Of a stretch of DNA of 64,000 nt, positions 45,931 through 58,900 are shown piece after piece. The position numbers were made by a program, and so were the translations under genes. The stretch is from NCBI GenBank assembly GCA_016748015.1, contig JAAOMT010000786.1, positions 442,034-506,033 on the forward strand, read 5' to 3'. The DNA comes from Geosiphon pyriformis. Lineage: Eukaryota > Glomeromycota > Glomeromycetes > Archaeosporales > Geosiphonaceae. Position 1 is the first letter of the stretch. Each line of letters begins with the position of its first letter. The notes beneath the pieces are model-generated. The model was not told the DNA's origin. It saw only the letters and a list, made by a program, of their open reading frames with translations, and searched no databases.

Positions 45931-48619
45931 TTCCAATAAATGTACTTTTTCTGTAAATTTTAGATGTAAAAAAAAATTTTATAATTATACAAATTTAATT
46001 GGATTTAATATAAAATAAATAAACTAAATAAAATTTATTTTTAAAATTAAAAAAATATAAAAAATATAAAAAAATTAGATTATTAATCAAAAATTTTTTT
46101 ATAAAATAATTTTTTGTAAAAAAAAGTTTATTTAATTTTAATTAAATAATAAATATTAATTTTTATGTGAATATATTTGTAAATATACTGTAAAAAAACA
46201 AAAAACAATAAATTAAACTAATTTATAATAAAAATACAAATATATTTTCAATATATCAAAAAAAAATTATATCTAAATTTTTATTATTAAAAATATATTA
46301 GACAAATATATTAATAAGCAAACTTTTTTTAATCTGTTAACTAATTCAAAAAAAAATAAAAACTATTATTTAAGTTTTAATATTAATTTATAAAAACCAA
46401 AAATAATAGCTTATTAAATTTAATATTAACTTTGCAATTATTATTTTATTTTATATTATTTTAAATATTATAACAGATATAATTTTATTTATATTTTACT
46501 ATTATATATTATTTATTTAATCTTTAAGTTCAAAAAATTAATTAATAAATTAAAATTAAAGCTTAATTTTAATTTAGTTTTTTGTATAAACTATATAATA
46601 AAAAATTTTTAAAAATTATTTTCTATTAACTAAATTAATTTTTAAAAATAAATAAATAAATAAATTAATTAAAAAATATATAAAAAATATATTTTTTTTT
46701 GATTTTAAAAATAGTAATAATTAATTAAAAATTAATATATTAATAACTTAATTATATATTAATTAAAATTAATTTTAATAAACATTATTACTATTATTAT
46801 TTATAAAAAAAAATTTATTTACAACCAAATTTAAATTAAGTATTATAATTAATACAAATATTATAAAATTAATATAAATATTAGAAAAATTAAGTAAACC
46901 AAATATTTTATTTTTTACAAAAAAAAATACAAATTTTAAAATAAAAATATTAATTTAAAAAATACCAAAAAAAATTAAATACTTTAAATTTAAGAAAAAA
47001 AAAGTAGTTTTTTGTTTTTTATTTATTTAAATATTAAAAAAAATAGTATTTTGGTTATTAATTTATTATTAAATATTTTTAAACTTTTTATAATAATAAT
47101 AAAAATTACTTAAAATTAGCTTTAATAATTTATTTAAAAAGAATTTTAGATGAAAAAAACTTTTATTTAAAGTCAAAAAAAGTGTTTTATCAATAATTAA
47201 AGACTGTTTTGTGTTTTTATTATTTAAAAAAAGCATTTTAAAAAATGTTGTTTGATAATTTTTATTTTTAAAAAGACTTTTTAAGTATTAAAATTAATAA
47301 ATAAATTTTTTAATTTTTTTTAAATTTAAATAAAAAATTTATTTTTAATAAATTGAATTTAATTTAAATATTAAAATTATTATTTTGTTAAAAAATATAA
47401 ATTAAGTCTTTTATAAATATAAAAAAGTATTATTTAAACAAAATTAATTTTTAATTAACAATTTTTATTTTTATTATTTTTTAAACATTATTTTTTTTAT
47501 TAATTTTTATATTATTAATCTTTATAAATAAATATTTACTAAAAATACAACTTTTTTACAAGTTATTAGTTTTAAAAATAATATTGTTGAGTATTTTTTT
47601 GAATTTAAAAATAATAATAAAAATAAAACAAGTTTAATTATTAACTTAAAAAATTAAATTATTAAATTTAAAAACTGTATAATTAAAAATAATTTATTAA
47701 CTTGATTTTTAACATATTATAAAAAACAATAATTTGTTTTTAATTAATAAAAAAATTCAAATGTTATTTTTTATTATTAAAATTAATCAATAAGCAAAAA
47801 TATATTTAACAATATTAAAAAACTTGAAATAAATATTAATATATTATTACAAACTAATAAACTTTATTTTAATATTAGAAATTTTATCAAAAATACCAAA
47901 AACATTCTTAATTATATTAAAAAAATATTAAAAAAATATTGTAAAAATTTATAACAACAAAAATAGAAGCAAATTTAAATAATATAAAATATTTTACAAT
48001 TTTAAAAATAGTAAAAAATAATAAATTAACAAATTTAATCTTAATAATAATATTTAAAAAAACTTAAAATACAAATTTTACACAAAAAATTTAATATAGT
48101 TTTTAATAATCAATTTTAAACTAATAAATCCATATAGAAATCAAACCATAATTTTAACATAAACTAATTTAATTTTTGTAGTTTTATTAAGTATTTGAGT
48201 AAAAACCATTATTTAAAAAAAATTAGTAATTATTTTTTAAATACTATTAAAACCAATAGTGTTTTCGGAAAACAAAAAAAAAGAGAATGCTTTAGTGTTT
48301 TAATTATTGATTAATTTGATTTTAATTAATTAATTAATTAATTAATTAATTTAATTTAATTTAATTTATCACAAATAATATAAAACAAAATAGTTAAATA
48401 TTTTAATTAATATTATAAATATTAAAAGATAATTATAAAATTTTTTTTTAAAACGGTAAAATGGAAAATAAAAGTATGTTACATTTATATATTTAAATTT
48501 TATTAATAAAAGATAATTTTACTAAATATAAAATATAATTCTAATTTAATTATGATTGATTTATAATTAAAAAGAAATAAATTTGATTAAACTCATTTAA
48601 ACGATTACACATGAAAAAT
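45931..48619. other. AT desert without recognisable gene
   Basis: About 2.7 kb of nearly pure A/T, A-rich on the plus strand, with no credible coding frame. It contains an (ATTA)n tract at 48322-48368. Some of it may be the older remainder of L3-type elements, but nothing can be aligned by eye. Confidence 0.6.
48322..48368. repeat. (TTAA/ATTA)n microsatellite
   Basis: Seven or more perfect TTAA units followed by TTAAT units. Confidence 0.85.
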
Positions 48620-50340
48620 TCATTCAAAATTTTCTTCAACTTTGTTACTCTCAGGTAAATAGACTAATTTTTTAAAAAGAAAGTTAAAATATGTAATTAA
48701 AGCAAATAAAATGAATCATTTTATAAATTAAATAAACAAACCTGTTGAAAAATTGACCATTTGAGCAGTTAAAAGACGACTTGTATAAACTGCTTCTGGA
48801 TGAATTGCTATCTTTGTTGTTGTCGAGTCATTTTTTGCTGTTTTTCTTATGAGTTTATTTGATTTCCCAAAGTGTATCCATCTTTTAAACCTATTATTAA
48901 TATTATTAACATTATACAAATGGTTAAGTTCTATAAACTTATATTTAACCTCTATGGCAGTAGGACGATTCTTAGGATTAGCATCCCAACACTTTTTAAT
49001 GAGTTTACGGATAGAAGGTGGAATAAGTGGGGAGGTAATATTAGGTCTTTGACCATTTAAAATAGCCATTATAAGGATTTCGTCATGAGGACAATCATGA
49101 AAAGGAGGTTTTCCTGTTGATAATTCCCATAATAACATTCCTAGACTATAAATATCACCAGCTGTTGTAAACTTTTCTCCTCTTAAAACTTCTGGTGGAA
49201 TATATGGAATCACTCCAAATATCTTTTTTTCCTCTGTTGTTATTGTTGTTGTTGTTGCTTCATGGTTTACTGATTGACATAATCCGAGGTCTCCAATATT
49301 TACCCAGTCTTCACCTAATTGTAGGATGTTGCCCGAATGTAGGTCACGATGAACCAAACCAGTAGAATGAATATGTTCAAGTCCCCAAGCTATATGACGT
49401 GCGATACTTAATTTATCATACCAACTCGTAGAATGAAAATTTGTTGATAAATATTTTCGCATATCTCCATGTTTGGCAAACTTCATCACAATTCCATACT
49501 CGAGTGTTTCAGCGTTTCGCGTAATCCCAAATATTTTAGAGACAAAAAAAGTTTCATATCCCTTATAACTAAACATAGCACTTTGAATATTTAACTATCA
49601 GAACACAGTGTAAAAAAAGATTAAATAAATAGATAATATATATAGTAAATAAATAATAGGTAAATATGAATTAATTAAAAATGAATTAAATATATATATA
49701 TATATATAAATAATAATACTTTGTTTACCTCTTTAAACACTTCTGAACTGTTCTTTTTTATAATTTTTATTGCTACTTGCATCCCTTTTGTAAATCTATT
49801 TCTTTTATATTCCATTGAACCATGATGTTTTATACTTTCTACATCAATTAATCCATCAATATAGGTTGCTTTATAAATTATACCAAACCCTCCTCTAGCA
49901 ATTTCGTTGATATTCGACAAACGCTCCCATGGAATCCATTCATAGTAATAGTAATTCAATTCAATATAATTATGAATATAGATTGGATTCTTAATTATTT
50001 TATCAACTTCTTCATTGCCACTTGAAAAGTCTTTATAATGTTTTTCAAAAAACATGAACTGACATTTACTACAATTATTAGACCAATTATATTGAATAAT
50101 CTGTTGACACCGTTGACATTCATTGCAATCATGAACCTCTGGACGAGTCGTTCTTTTAATTTCTTTGTTTTCCATGATATAAATAACGGACAAAGGATAA
50201 AATGTGAATAAGTTATTATTCAAAGAGGGTTCCTTTAAAGGTTTATTTGATAGTACGTTTATAGTTATTTGTCCTAAAGGCGAGTTCTTATTTATATTGT
50301 TTCGCATAGTGTAACAAATCAATTTATTAAACTTATTCAT
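48620..50340 (-). CDS. TKL-type protein kinase, three exons
   Basis: Predicted exons 50340-49729, 49594-48742 and 48663-48620, joined by GT-AG introns of 134 and 78 bp, give 502 residues. A Cys cluster (C72, C75, C78, C90, C93) and an EWIPWERLSNI linker precede the kinase. Kinase landmarks: glycine loop ARGGFG (148-153), VAIK Lys at 192, HRD 286-288 in VHRDLHSGNIL, DLG (306-308) where DFG is usual, and PPEVL from 337. The tail HPEAVYTSRLL is also characteristic. This N-terminal layout, DLG and tail match the greatly expanded kinase families of arbuscular mycorrhizal fungi. No transmembrane segment is evident, so a cytosolic Ser/Thr or dual-specificity kinase is likely. The start could instead be Met56 (MENKEIK), since the first 55 residues look unlike the family. 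All catalytic residues are present. Confidence 0.85.
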
Positions 50341-51376
50341 CAGACTGTGATTCGCTACAAATCATACTAAATAGGTTTAACTATGAACAAATTTAAGTAG
50401 CTATAATACACAAAGACGCCAAACTAAAAACGATTTAGGCTTCATGTATTACATGAAAAATATTGTACTGCTGAAATTCTTTGTGGACTAAAATAGAGAA
50501 TGGCCGGCGGCCAAAAATGTTATCGTGTTTCTAAATTCCAAAAAAAGGTCGACACGTAAATGTTACCTTTGATATCATCACACTTTCTATTTATTCCCGC
50601 CGTTATATTGCCCAAACTTATCCCTCTGTTTCACTAAAAGCTTCAAGAAGAAACACTTGCAATAAGCGCCATTATAAAATAAATAAAAAAATGTAAATTT
50701 GAAGAAATATATTTTAATTTAGTATCCCTTTATTTTAGTTACTAATAAATGGTAATAACAATAATCTAAATAAACACTTTTATTAATGCATCACCAATCT
50801 TTATTATTATTAAATAAAAGTTGTTATTGAAATTTGAAAATTTTGTTTACAATTTATATTCATAATATATTTTTATTATTCATATTTACTTTAAATATAT
50901 TTAAAAAAAATTTTTTATTGTTAATTGCTTAAAAAGTTTTAAACATAATAAAAAAGTTTTTTTTTAATATTATATTTTTATTTTAAAAAAAATTATAATA
51001 ATTATAATTATAAAAATTTTTTTATTTTTTTATTACGAGGTTTAACGAGTGAAGCCCAAAAATTTATAATAATAAAATTAAAATTGTTTTTAATTAAAAA
51101 AAAAATTTTTTAATTATTAATATTAAGATTTTTTATTGCTAAAAATCTTGTTTTAATTTATCGTTTTTTGTTAAAATTTTTATGTATCAATAATTTAATT
51201 ATTCTAATTAATTACATTTATAAATTATTAAAAATTATAATAATACAAATAATTCAATAATTAAATATTGTATAATAAAAAATATAAAATAAAATAATTT
51301 TAAATTAATAATAATTACTAAAAATTTTAGTAAATTTTTTGGTATTTACTTATTAGTCAAGAATTTTTTTGAAAAA

Positions 51377-51436
<60 letters not shown>

Positions 51437-51610
51437 CCAAAATAGAAATAAGAACGTTTGATGTAACATCACACACAAAAACAGTTTATTTTTTTATTTT
51501 TAGTATCGAATATGTCATTCTATTTTTACCTAAATTTCGATGATCGGCTCCGTTATTTTTAAAATTTTCAACGCGACCTGTCAAGTTGATATCAAAAATT
51601 GTTATTTGAA
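50341..51610. other. Divergent intergenic region between kinase and BRCA2-like gene
   Basis: 1,270 bp between two divergent starts. About 50,400-50,690 has clearly higher GC than the surroundings and may hold the kinase promoter. It includes TGGCC-GGC-GGCCA (50501-50513), a GC dyad. From 50,690 to 51,375 the sequence is AT desert. A (CAA)n tract lies at 51378-51437. About 45 bp before the BRCA2-like ATG there is AACGCGAC, which resembles a fungal MBF-type CGCG cell-cycle site. Confidence 0.45.
51378..51437. repeat. (AAC)n microsatellite
   Basis: Twenty perfect AAC units, about 175 bp upstream of the BRCA2-like start codon. Confidence 0.95.
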
Positions 51611-54600
51611 ATGTCAGCTGTGCAACCTTTTTTCGAGTCAAAAAAGTCTCCTAACAAGAGAAGCTGTACTGAGCCTTCCGAACAAGATTTATCCTGCACG
51701 TTTAAAAAAAAACTCAAAAAACAAGTCGAATCGACATACACTTCTTCAGAGAATAATGTGGGGTTAGATTATGACTCTTGTTCCTTTTCAGTAAACGAGG
51801 CATCTCTTTCACCTGGTTATAGCCCAACCAAGCATAATTCTTGGGAAAAAAATGAACTTCACCTCTTCTCAAATTCTACTTAATCTCTTAAACACCGATA
51901 TTTTCAGATGAGGAAAGAATTGAAATATCAACATCTGAAATTAAGCTCACATCTCAGGTGAACCTTGATGATAGAACTAATGATGCGGCAAGTATTACTG
52001 ACCTTCAAACTGTAAACCTGCTTGCGGTTTCTCAGAATACTAGAAAACATCTAACTGCTTGCCACCCGAACAATTTTAAGCAATCTGAATCATCGCTGTT
52101 ACCTCAACATTTGTTCAGTGATGAATCTAAAAATTTGGACATCCTTTCCGATTTACCTTTAACTAGTTCAGAATGCGCAGATTCATTTTCTTCGGAGGCT
52201 GAGAGAGATCATTCCTTTAAAACATCAAAAATTCTTGATTCGCAACAAAAGCAAAGCGCTGAAGAATCCCAAAATTTCTTCGGCTTTCGTACAAGTAGTG
52301 GAAAAAGCGTTGGCATAGTCTCCCCTAGTAAAATTGCAAAAGCAAAATCATTAATATCACATATCCTTGTTGATCCATCTGAAGAAAACGTGTCGGGAAC
52401 TGATGATTTCTTAACTTTAGATGATATTAAAAAATCTACCCTAAATGTTTTTGATGATTTATTGTCACCACATTTAAAGGCGCCTGATTCGGATTTAATG
52501 TCCAATGATCTCCCGGCAGAATCTTTAAATGACAGTAAAAACCCCCGCTCAATTTCTGTCGCTCAAACATTTGGTTTGCAGCAATTACTTTCGGCTTCAG
52601 ATCTCAAAATAAATTCAAACTTTGAATCTGAGCCATCATTCACGAACTTTTCACGATTTTCTACTGGTAGTGGAAAGCCAGTTGGACCAGTTTCTACTGT
52701 CCGGCTCAATCAAGCAAAATCGTTACTTTCAAATTTAAATTTCGAACCGGACTCCAATTTCCAAGTTACTCCCCCATCCGCAGTTCTCTCCCAATTTTCT
52801 CCTGCTCGGCTCAACCAAGCAAAATCTTTATTTTCAGATTTAAATTTCAAATCGGACTCAAATTTTCTAGTTACTCCCCCATCCACAATTTCCTCCCAAT
52901 TTTCTACTGGTAGTGGAAGATCAGTTGGACTAATTTCTCCTGCTCGGCTCAACCAAGCAAAATATTTATTTTCAGATTTAAATTTCGAACCGGACTCCAA
53001 TTTCCAAGCTACTCCCCCATCCACAGTTTCCTCCCAATTTTCTACTGGTAGTGGAAGATCAGTTGGACCAATTTCTTCTGCTCGGTTCAATCAAGCAAAA
53101 TCTTTATTTTCAGATTTAAATTTCGAACAGAACTCGAATTTTCTAGTTACTCCCCCATCCACAGTTTCCTCCCAATTTTCTACTGGTAGTGGAAGATTAG
53201 TTGGGCCAATTTCTTCTGATCGGCTCAATCAAGCGAAATCTTTATTTTCAGATATAAATCTTGAATCGGATTCAAATCTTGAAGTTACTCCGCAATTCAC
53301 AAACTTTGCACAGCTCTCGAATCATGATCGAAGTCCTACCTCGAGTTCTCTGTTTTTTCAAGAAAAATCAATAATTACAGAACCTTTTAGCAACACATTT
53401 CATTCTATTATCANNNNNNNNNNNNNNNNNNNNNNNNNNNNNNNNNNNNNNNNNNNNNNNNNNNNNNNNNNNNNNNNNNNNNNNNNNNNNNNNNNNNNNN
53501 NNNNNNNNNNNNNNNNNNNNNNNNNNNNNNNNNNNNNNNNNNNNNNNNNNNNNNNNNNNNNNNNNNNNNNNNNNNNNNNNNNNNNNNNNNNNNNNNNNNN
53601 NNNNNNNNNNNNNNNNNNNNNNNNNNNNNNNNNNNNNNNNNNNNNNNNNNNNNNNNNNNNNNNNNNNNNNNNNNNNNNNNNNNNNNNNNNNNNNNNNNNN
53701 NNNNNNNNNNNNNNNNNNNNNNNNNNNNNNNNNNNNNNNNNNNNNNNNNNNNNNNNNNNNNNNNNNNNNNNNNNNNNNNNNNNNNNNNNNNNNNNNNNNN
53801 NNNNNNNNNNNNNNNNNNNNNNNNNNNNNNNNNNNNNNNNNNNNNNNNNNNNNNNNNNNNNNNNNNNNNNNNNNNNNNNNNNNNNNNNNNNNNNNNNNNN
53901 NNNNNNNNNNNNNNNNNNNNNNNNNNNNNNNNNNNNNNNNNNNNNNNNNNNNNNNNNNNNNNNNNNNNNNNNNNNNNNNNNNNNNNNNNNNNNNNNNNNN
54001 NNNNNNNNNNNNNNNNNNNNNNNNNNNNNNNNNNNNNNNNNNNNNNNNNNNNNNNNNNNNNNNNNNNNNNNNNNNNNNNNNNNNNNNNNNNNNNNNNNNN
54101 NNNNNNNNNNNNNNNNNNNNNNNNNNNNNNNNNNNNNNNNNNNNNNNNNNNNNNNNNNNNNNNNNNNNNNNNNNNNNNNNNNNNNNNNNNNNNNNNNNNN
54201 NNNNNNNNNNNNNNNNNNNNNNNNNNNNNNNNNNNNNNNNNNNNNNNNNNNNNNNNNNNNNNNNNNNNNNNNNNNNNNNNNNNNNNNNNNNNNNNNNNNN
54301 NNNNNNNNNNNNNNNNNNNNNNNNNNNNNNNNNNNNNNNNNNNNNNNNNNNNNNNNNNNNNATGAAAGACAGCAAGTCCAATCGGCTCGCCCTAAAAAAT
54401 CAAACCATAAATTTCTGAAAGAGAAGGTTTTCAAAGGTGGTCTTTTTTATTATATCAAATAGACTATAACCAACTGATTATATTAAATGAGATTTATTAT
54501 TCAATATTAAATTGGCCAGAAATTGAAGATAACCTTTCAACCTCAGAGATTTATGAATTGATGCAACAAGATTGGGACCCTTCAAGAATACATAATATTG

Positions 54601-55699
54601 AAAGAGCAAGAAGCATCTTCTGAAATGAATCAATGGATTTCTGAAGAGCTCAAGGTATTTTTGGAAATTTACCCAGCTTTTATCAACTTGATATTCTTTG
54701 GCTAATTTATTATGACTATCATAGAAAATGGACATTGATCGTTTAGTTGTCCCTTATTTTAGAGTGAGTATCTGTGATTATTCCGGATCATCCATGGATG
54801 ATAGGTGTAAAGCAACCCTGACTATGTGGAGACCTGATGAAAATCTTTACAGTAATATCAAAGAGGGTGGACGATATCTAGTAAACAAATAATCCTATTT
54901 AAATGATCTTAATTTTTCTGACATTTGACATTTTAATGACTATAAATTTACATATTAGATTCACAACGTTACGACACCTAATTGGCAAACTTATCCACTT
55001 TCCCCAGGGACTCCCATGCGTTTAAACTCGATGGGGCATTCTATCCTCTGGAAAGAAGCTCTCTTGGATCCAAAGAAATTAGGGGTATCTATGTATAAAC
55101 CGAGAAGTATCACCTCTTGCAGTGACCTTTGGAAAGCCCAAAACCACCTCGAAGTTGACCTCGTAGTTTGTGTCCTCGGTAAGAGTGTCAAGAGCCAAAT
55201 ATTTTCCTATCAATGATTATTTTTCATCTTTCACTTTTCTTTAGTGGTTTCCGAGCCGAGACTTTGTATTCAGGCTAATGGGAAAGAAATCTTGGCCAAA
55301 ACAATGTTGGTGACTGATAACAGTCAGCAATTAACGTTAATTGAATGCACAAAGCAATCATTCACTGAACTTATTAAGGTATTTAGTTATTAAGACTCTT
55401 CTGAAACTTTTGGATTGAACTAACAAAAATACAATAAACCCGATCCTGGTTAGCCAATGTGTATTGTTTTCTTCAAGAATTTAAGATACCGAAAATGTGA
55501 ATTTGAATTTGGTGTCCACTTCCTTGCTACCAATCCTGAAACAGAAATCAAGGTGTCGCCTAGAGAGATCTATGCGCAAGAGACAATTACAGATTTGAAA
55601 CAATGGGTTAAAAATAACAAACCCACCTTGGATGAATTGCAATCAACCGCAGTTGAGATCTGTGGGCCTTTATTGGATAAGATATACTATCTTAAATGA
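51611..55699 (+). CDS. BRCA2-like: BRCA2-like recombination mediator, multi-exon, gapped
   Basis: A mediator that would load RAD51 on RPA-coated ssDNA in homologous recombination. Exon 1 is 51611-51815. A phase-1 GT-AG intron (51816-51907) leads to the long BRC-repeat exon from 51908, which runs into a gap of 948 N and continues to about 54,436. Tower/OB2 sequence lies at about 54,477-54,654 and 54725-54880. OB3 exons are 54959-55178, 55245-55378 and 55454-55699 (TGA). Diagnostic words: ATLTMWRPDENLYS and KEGGRYL (OB2), LEVDLVVCVL and RKCEFEFGVHFLA (OB3 and end). All introns I place are GT-AG, 66-92 bp. The helical domain and OB1 fall in the gap. One frameshift is needed near 54,580 and perhaps another near 54,465. 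These may be sequence errors next to the gap or real damage. Family identity is secure; exon details around the gap are not. Confidence 0.85.
52276..53256 (+). repeat. BRC repeat array in the BRCA2-like gene
   Basis: Five full RAD51-binding repeats at 52276-52368, 52648-52737, 52900-52980, 53038-53118 and 53176-53256, and one shortened unit at about 52789-52843. The consensus is FSTGSGRSVGPIS, then RLNQAKSLFSDL. The first part corresponds to the FxxA module and the second to the LFDE-type module. The last three full units are spaced exactly 138 bp (46 codons) apart and are nearly identical, so they duplicated recently. The first unit (FRTSSGKSVGIVS) is the most diverged. More units may lie in the gap. 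Confidence 0.85.
53414..54361. other. Assembly gap (948 N)
   Basis: A run of N inside the BRCA2-like coding region, directly after the repeat array. The true length is unknown. The open frame across it is not evidence of coding sequence. Confidence 1.
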
Positions 55700-55854
55700 C
55701 AATTGGCCCAAATAAATAAATTATAAGAAATTAATAAATAACTTAAAAGAAGGGCAAAGTAAAATAAAAAAATTAATTTTTTAATTACAGCAAATTTATT
55801 AATTTCAAACATTAAACATTAAAAAATTCACTTTTTTAATAATAAGTAATAATT

Positions 55855-55860
<6 letters not shown>

Positions 55861-55910
<50 letters not shown>
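55861..55910. repeat. (ATT)n microsatellite
   Basis: About 16 perfect units, some 160 bp after the BRCA2-like stop codon. Confidence 0.95.
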
Positions 55911-58900
55911 GTTAAAAAAATGTTGTTTTAATTTTACAATATTGGCTTAATTTTTAAAATTGTTATTATTTTATAATAATTAAAATAAATATATATTAAA
56001 TAATTAATTAAAAATAAATTAAAATTGTTAATATTATAATAATAATTTTAAATTTTTTTATTGTTTTTATAAAATATAATTTTATTTTTATTTATATATA
56101 TAAAACTAAAATATTTTATAATAAATAAAGTTTATATTTTTTTTATATATAATTAATTATTTAAATTAATTATCTAAATTAATTATATCAATATAATATA
56201 CTATTTATTTATTTTTATTATTTTTTAAATAAGTACAGTTCAATTATTATCTAGTATACAAAATTAAACTAAATAATTCTAACTAAATATAATTAATGTG
56301 TTTATTATATATGACCAGCTATTTAAGCCAATTTAGACAACACTACATACTTATATATATAATTAGACTACTATCTATATTAAAAAAGAAAACACAAAGC
56401 AAATATCTATTAATAAAAAATAAAAAAAGTATTTTTAAAATAAATATCTTCTGTTCAGATTTAAAATTAATAAAACTATTATTAAAATTAATAATTAGTT
56501 AATTTAAAATATTATTATAAAAAAATCGGGGGTTTTAAAATAAAAATTTATTTTGTTAATTTGTTTACAATTAATTAATTATTAGATTAAATTTAAATAA
56601 AATAAAATAAAATATATTTATTAAAAAAAAGCATTTTTTATATAATCTGTTATAATATTATTTTAATACTTAGTATTTTTTTTGTTAATATTTTAATAAA
56701 CAAGTTATTTTAGTAAATTATCAAATATTTAACAAAATTTTAAATATTATACAAATTATAAAATCTAATAATTGTTTTAATCTTGTAATAAATATTTATT
56801 AGTTTAGTTATTGCCTTAAATTTATTGTAAATTTGTTTTTAAATAACTTTAAAAATAAAATTTATTAATTTAAGTTTCATTTTTTTATGGAATAATTTTT
56901 TAATATAAAATTATCTATAAATAAAAATATATATTTCATTTTATTTATTAAAATACTATTAAAATTTTTATTGAATTGTAATATCTGGTAAAATATTAAT
57001 AAAAAAAACATTGTATTTTTTTTAAAGTTTTAGTAAATAAATTTTAAAATAACTTTTGTGTTTTTTCTATAAAAATAATAATTTATTTAATTTGACTTTT
57101 AATTATTAAAAATAAATTAAAAAATATTTTAAAAAATAATTATTGTAAAATACAATAAAAATATTTTTTGATATAAGTAATTTTTATATATTTTTAATTA
57201 AAATTTTTTTTGGTATATAATTATTTTTTTAATATTTTTTGAATAATTAATTAATATAAATATAATATAGATTAAAAAAAATTAAGTATATAAGTTTAAG
57301 TATTGTTTAATAATAATTATTGGTTTTAAGTTTTGGAAAATATTTTTTAAATTAATTAAAAAAAATTATGCATTAATTTGTAAAATTTAAAATTTAAAAT
57401 TGATTTTTAAATAATAGTATTTTAATCTATTATTATATATAATTTTTTTTAAAACTTTATTATCAAGTCTTAACTTATATAATTTAGTGTTATTATAAAA
57501 GTGTTTTTTTAATAAATTAATTATTAATACTCTTAATTTAAACTATAATTACTCTTTTATAAGTTTTTTAATTTTAATTATATAATAATATTATTATTAT
57601 TATAATAAAAATTTTTTGTTAAAATTGCAATATATATCTTTTTTTAAATTTTATATATTATGTACTTTTTTTTAAAAACTAATTTAAATTTACTTATTAC
57701 TATTAAAATTTTTTAAAACTATCTTAAAATTGCTTAAAGTGTTTTTTTAATTAAAAAAAATAGAATATTAATAATTTTAAAATAAAAAATAAATTTTTAT
57801 ATTAAATTATTATATATAAATATTTATAATTTTATAAGATAATATATTATAATATTTTATTTTAATATTTTTAAATAGTGTTTATTGTTATTACAAAATA
57901 ATTATTGTTATTATAAAATAATATTTATTATTAATACTATTTAATAATTATAGTTATATAAATTATTAATTTTTTAAAATTATTATTGTATTATATTATA
58001 ATTAAATAATTTATATTATTTATGATTTACTAAATTTTTAATTTTTAATAATTTTGTTAATAAATTTATTATTGTGTTTAAAAATAGTAGTATATAATAT
58101 AAAACTATGTTTTTTTTTTACTTTAAAACTTTTTACTGTTTTTTTATGTATGTTATTTTGAAATTATTGATTGTAGTTTTTAAATTTAAATTAAATTATA
58201 TTGTTAATATTTTTTGAAATATGTATTATTATTGAATAAAAAATACGAATTTAATAATTTTTAACAATAATGTTTTATTAAAAAATATATATATAATTAT
58301 AAACTATTTTAGTATTTAAAAGAGTAAAAAAAATATTATTATTATTATTTATTTTTAAACAAAAACCAGTTTTATTATAAGTTTTAAAAAAAAATAATCA
58401 AATTTTATTAAAGCATAAAAAAAGCAATTAGTCAAAAATTAAAACTAATTTAACAAAATATAACTAAGATTTTTTTCAATTAATTATCAAAATATATAAT
58501 GTTTAAAAATCTAATTTGTAAATAATAAATATAAAAAATTATTAAAAAGTTTATAAAAAAACAGAATTAAAATATTATTATTAAGATTATATTTTTAATA
58601 ATATAATAATAAAACTAATACTTATTTATAAAAATAAAACATAATATATGTTTAAAAAAAATAAAATAATAATAAACTCAAAATATTAATAAAAATATGT
58701 TTTAAAATATTAATAATAAATATAAAATATATATATTAAAATGTTAATAACAAATATTTAAAGTATAAAAAAAGGAAAAAAAAATTTAAAAAAAAAAACC
58801 AATTGCTTATTATAAAATTATAAAAAAAATTAATTTAATATAAAACTAATACTTTTTAAAGTTAATACAAAACTTGTATATAATAGTTAAATTATATAAA

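Noticed and set aside
51791-51907. Alternative donor GTAAAC at 51791 for the first BRCA2-like intron
   Set aside because: It has a better donor consensus but leaves the wrong phase for the acceptor at 51907. The GTTATA donor at 51816 restores the frame exactly.
53414-54361. Long open frames across the gap on both strands
   Set aside because: They are only strings of N; no coding claim is possible.
56296-56502. Lys/Leu/Ile-rich ORF in the AT desert
   Set aside because: Composition is what AT-rich random DNA yields; no motif, no splice context, no neighbour homology.
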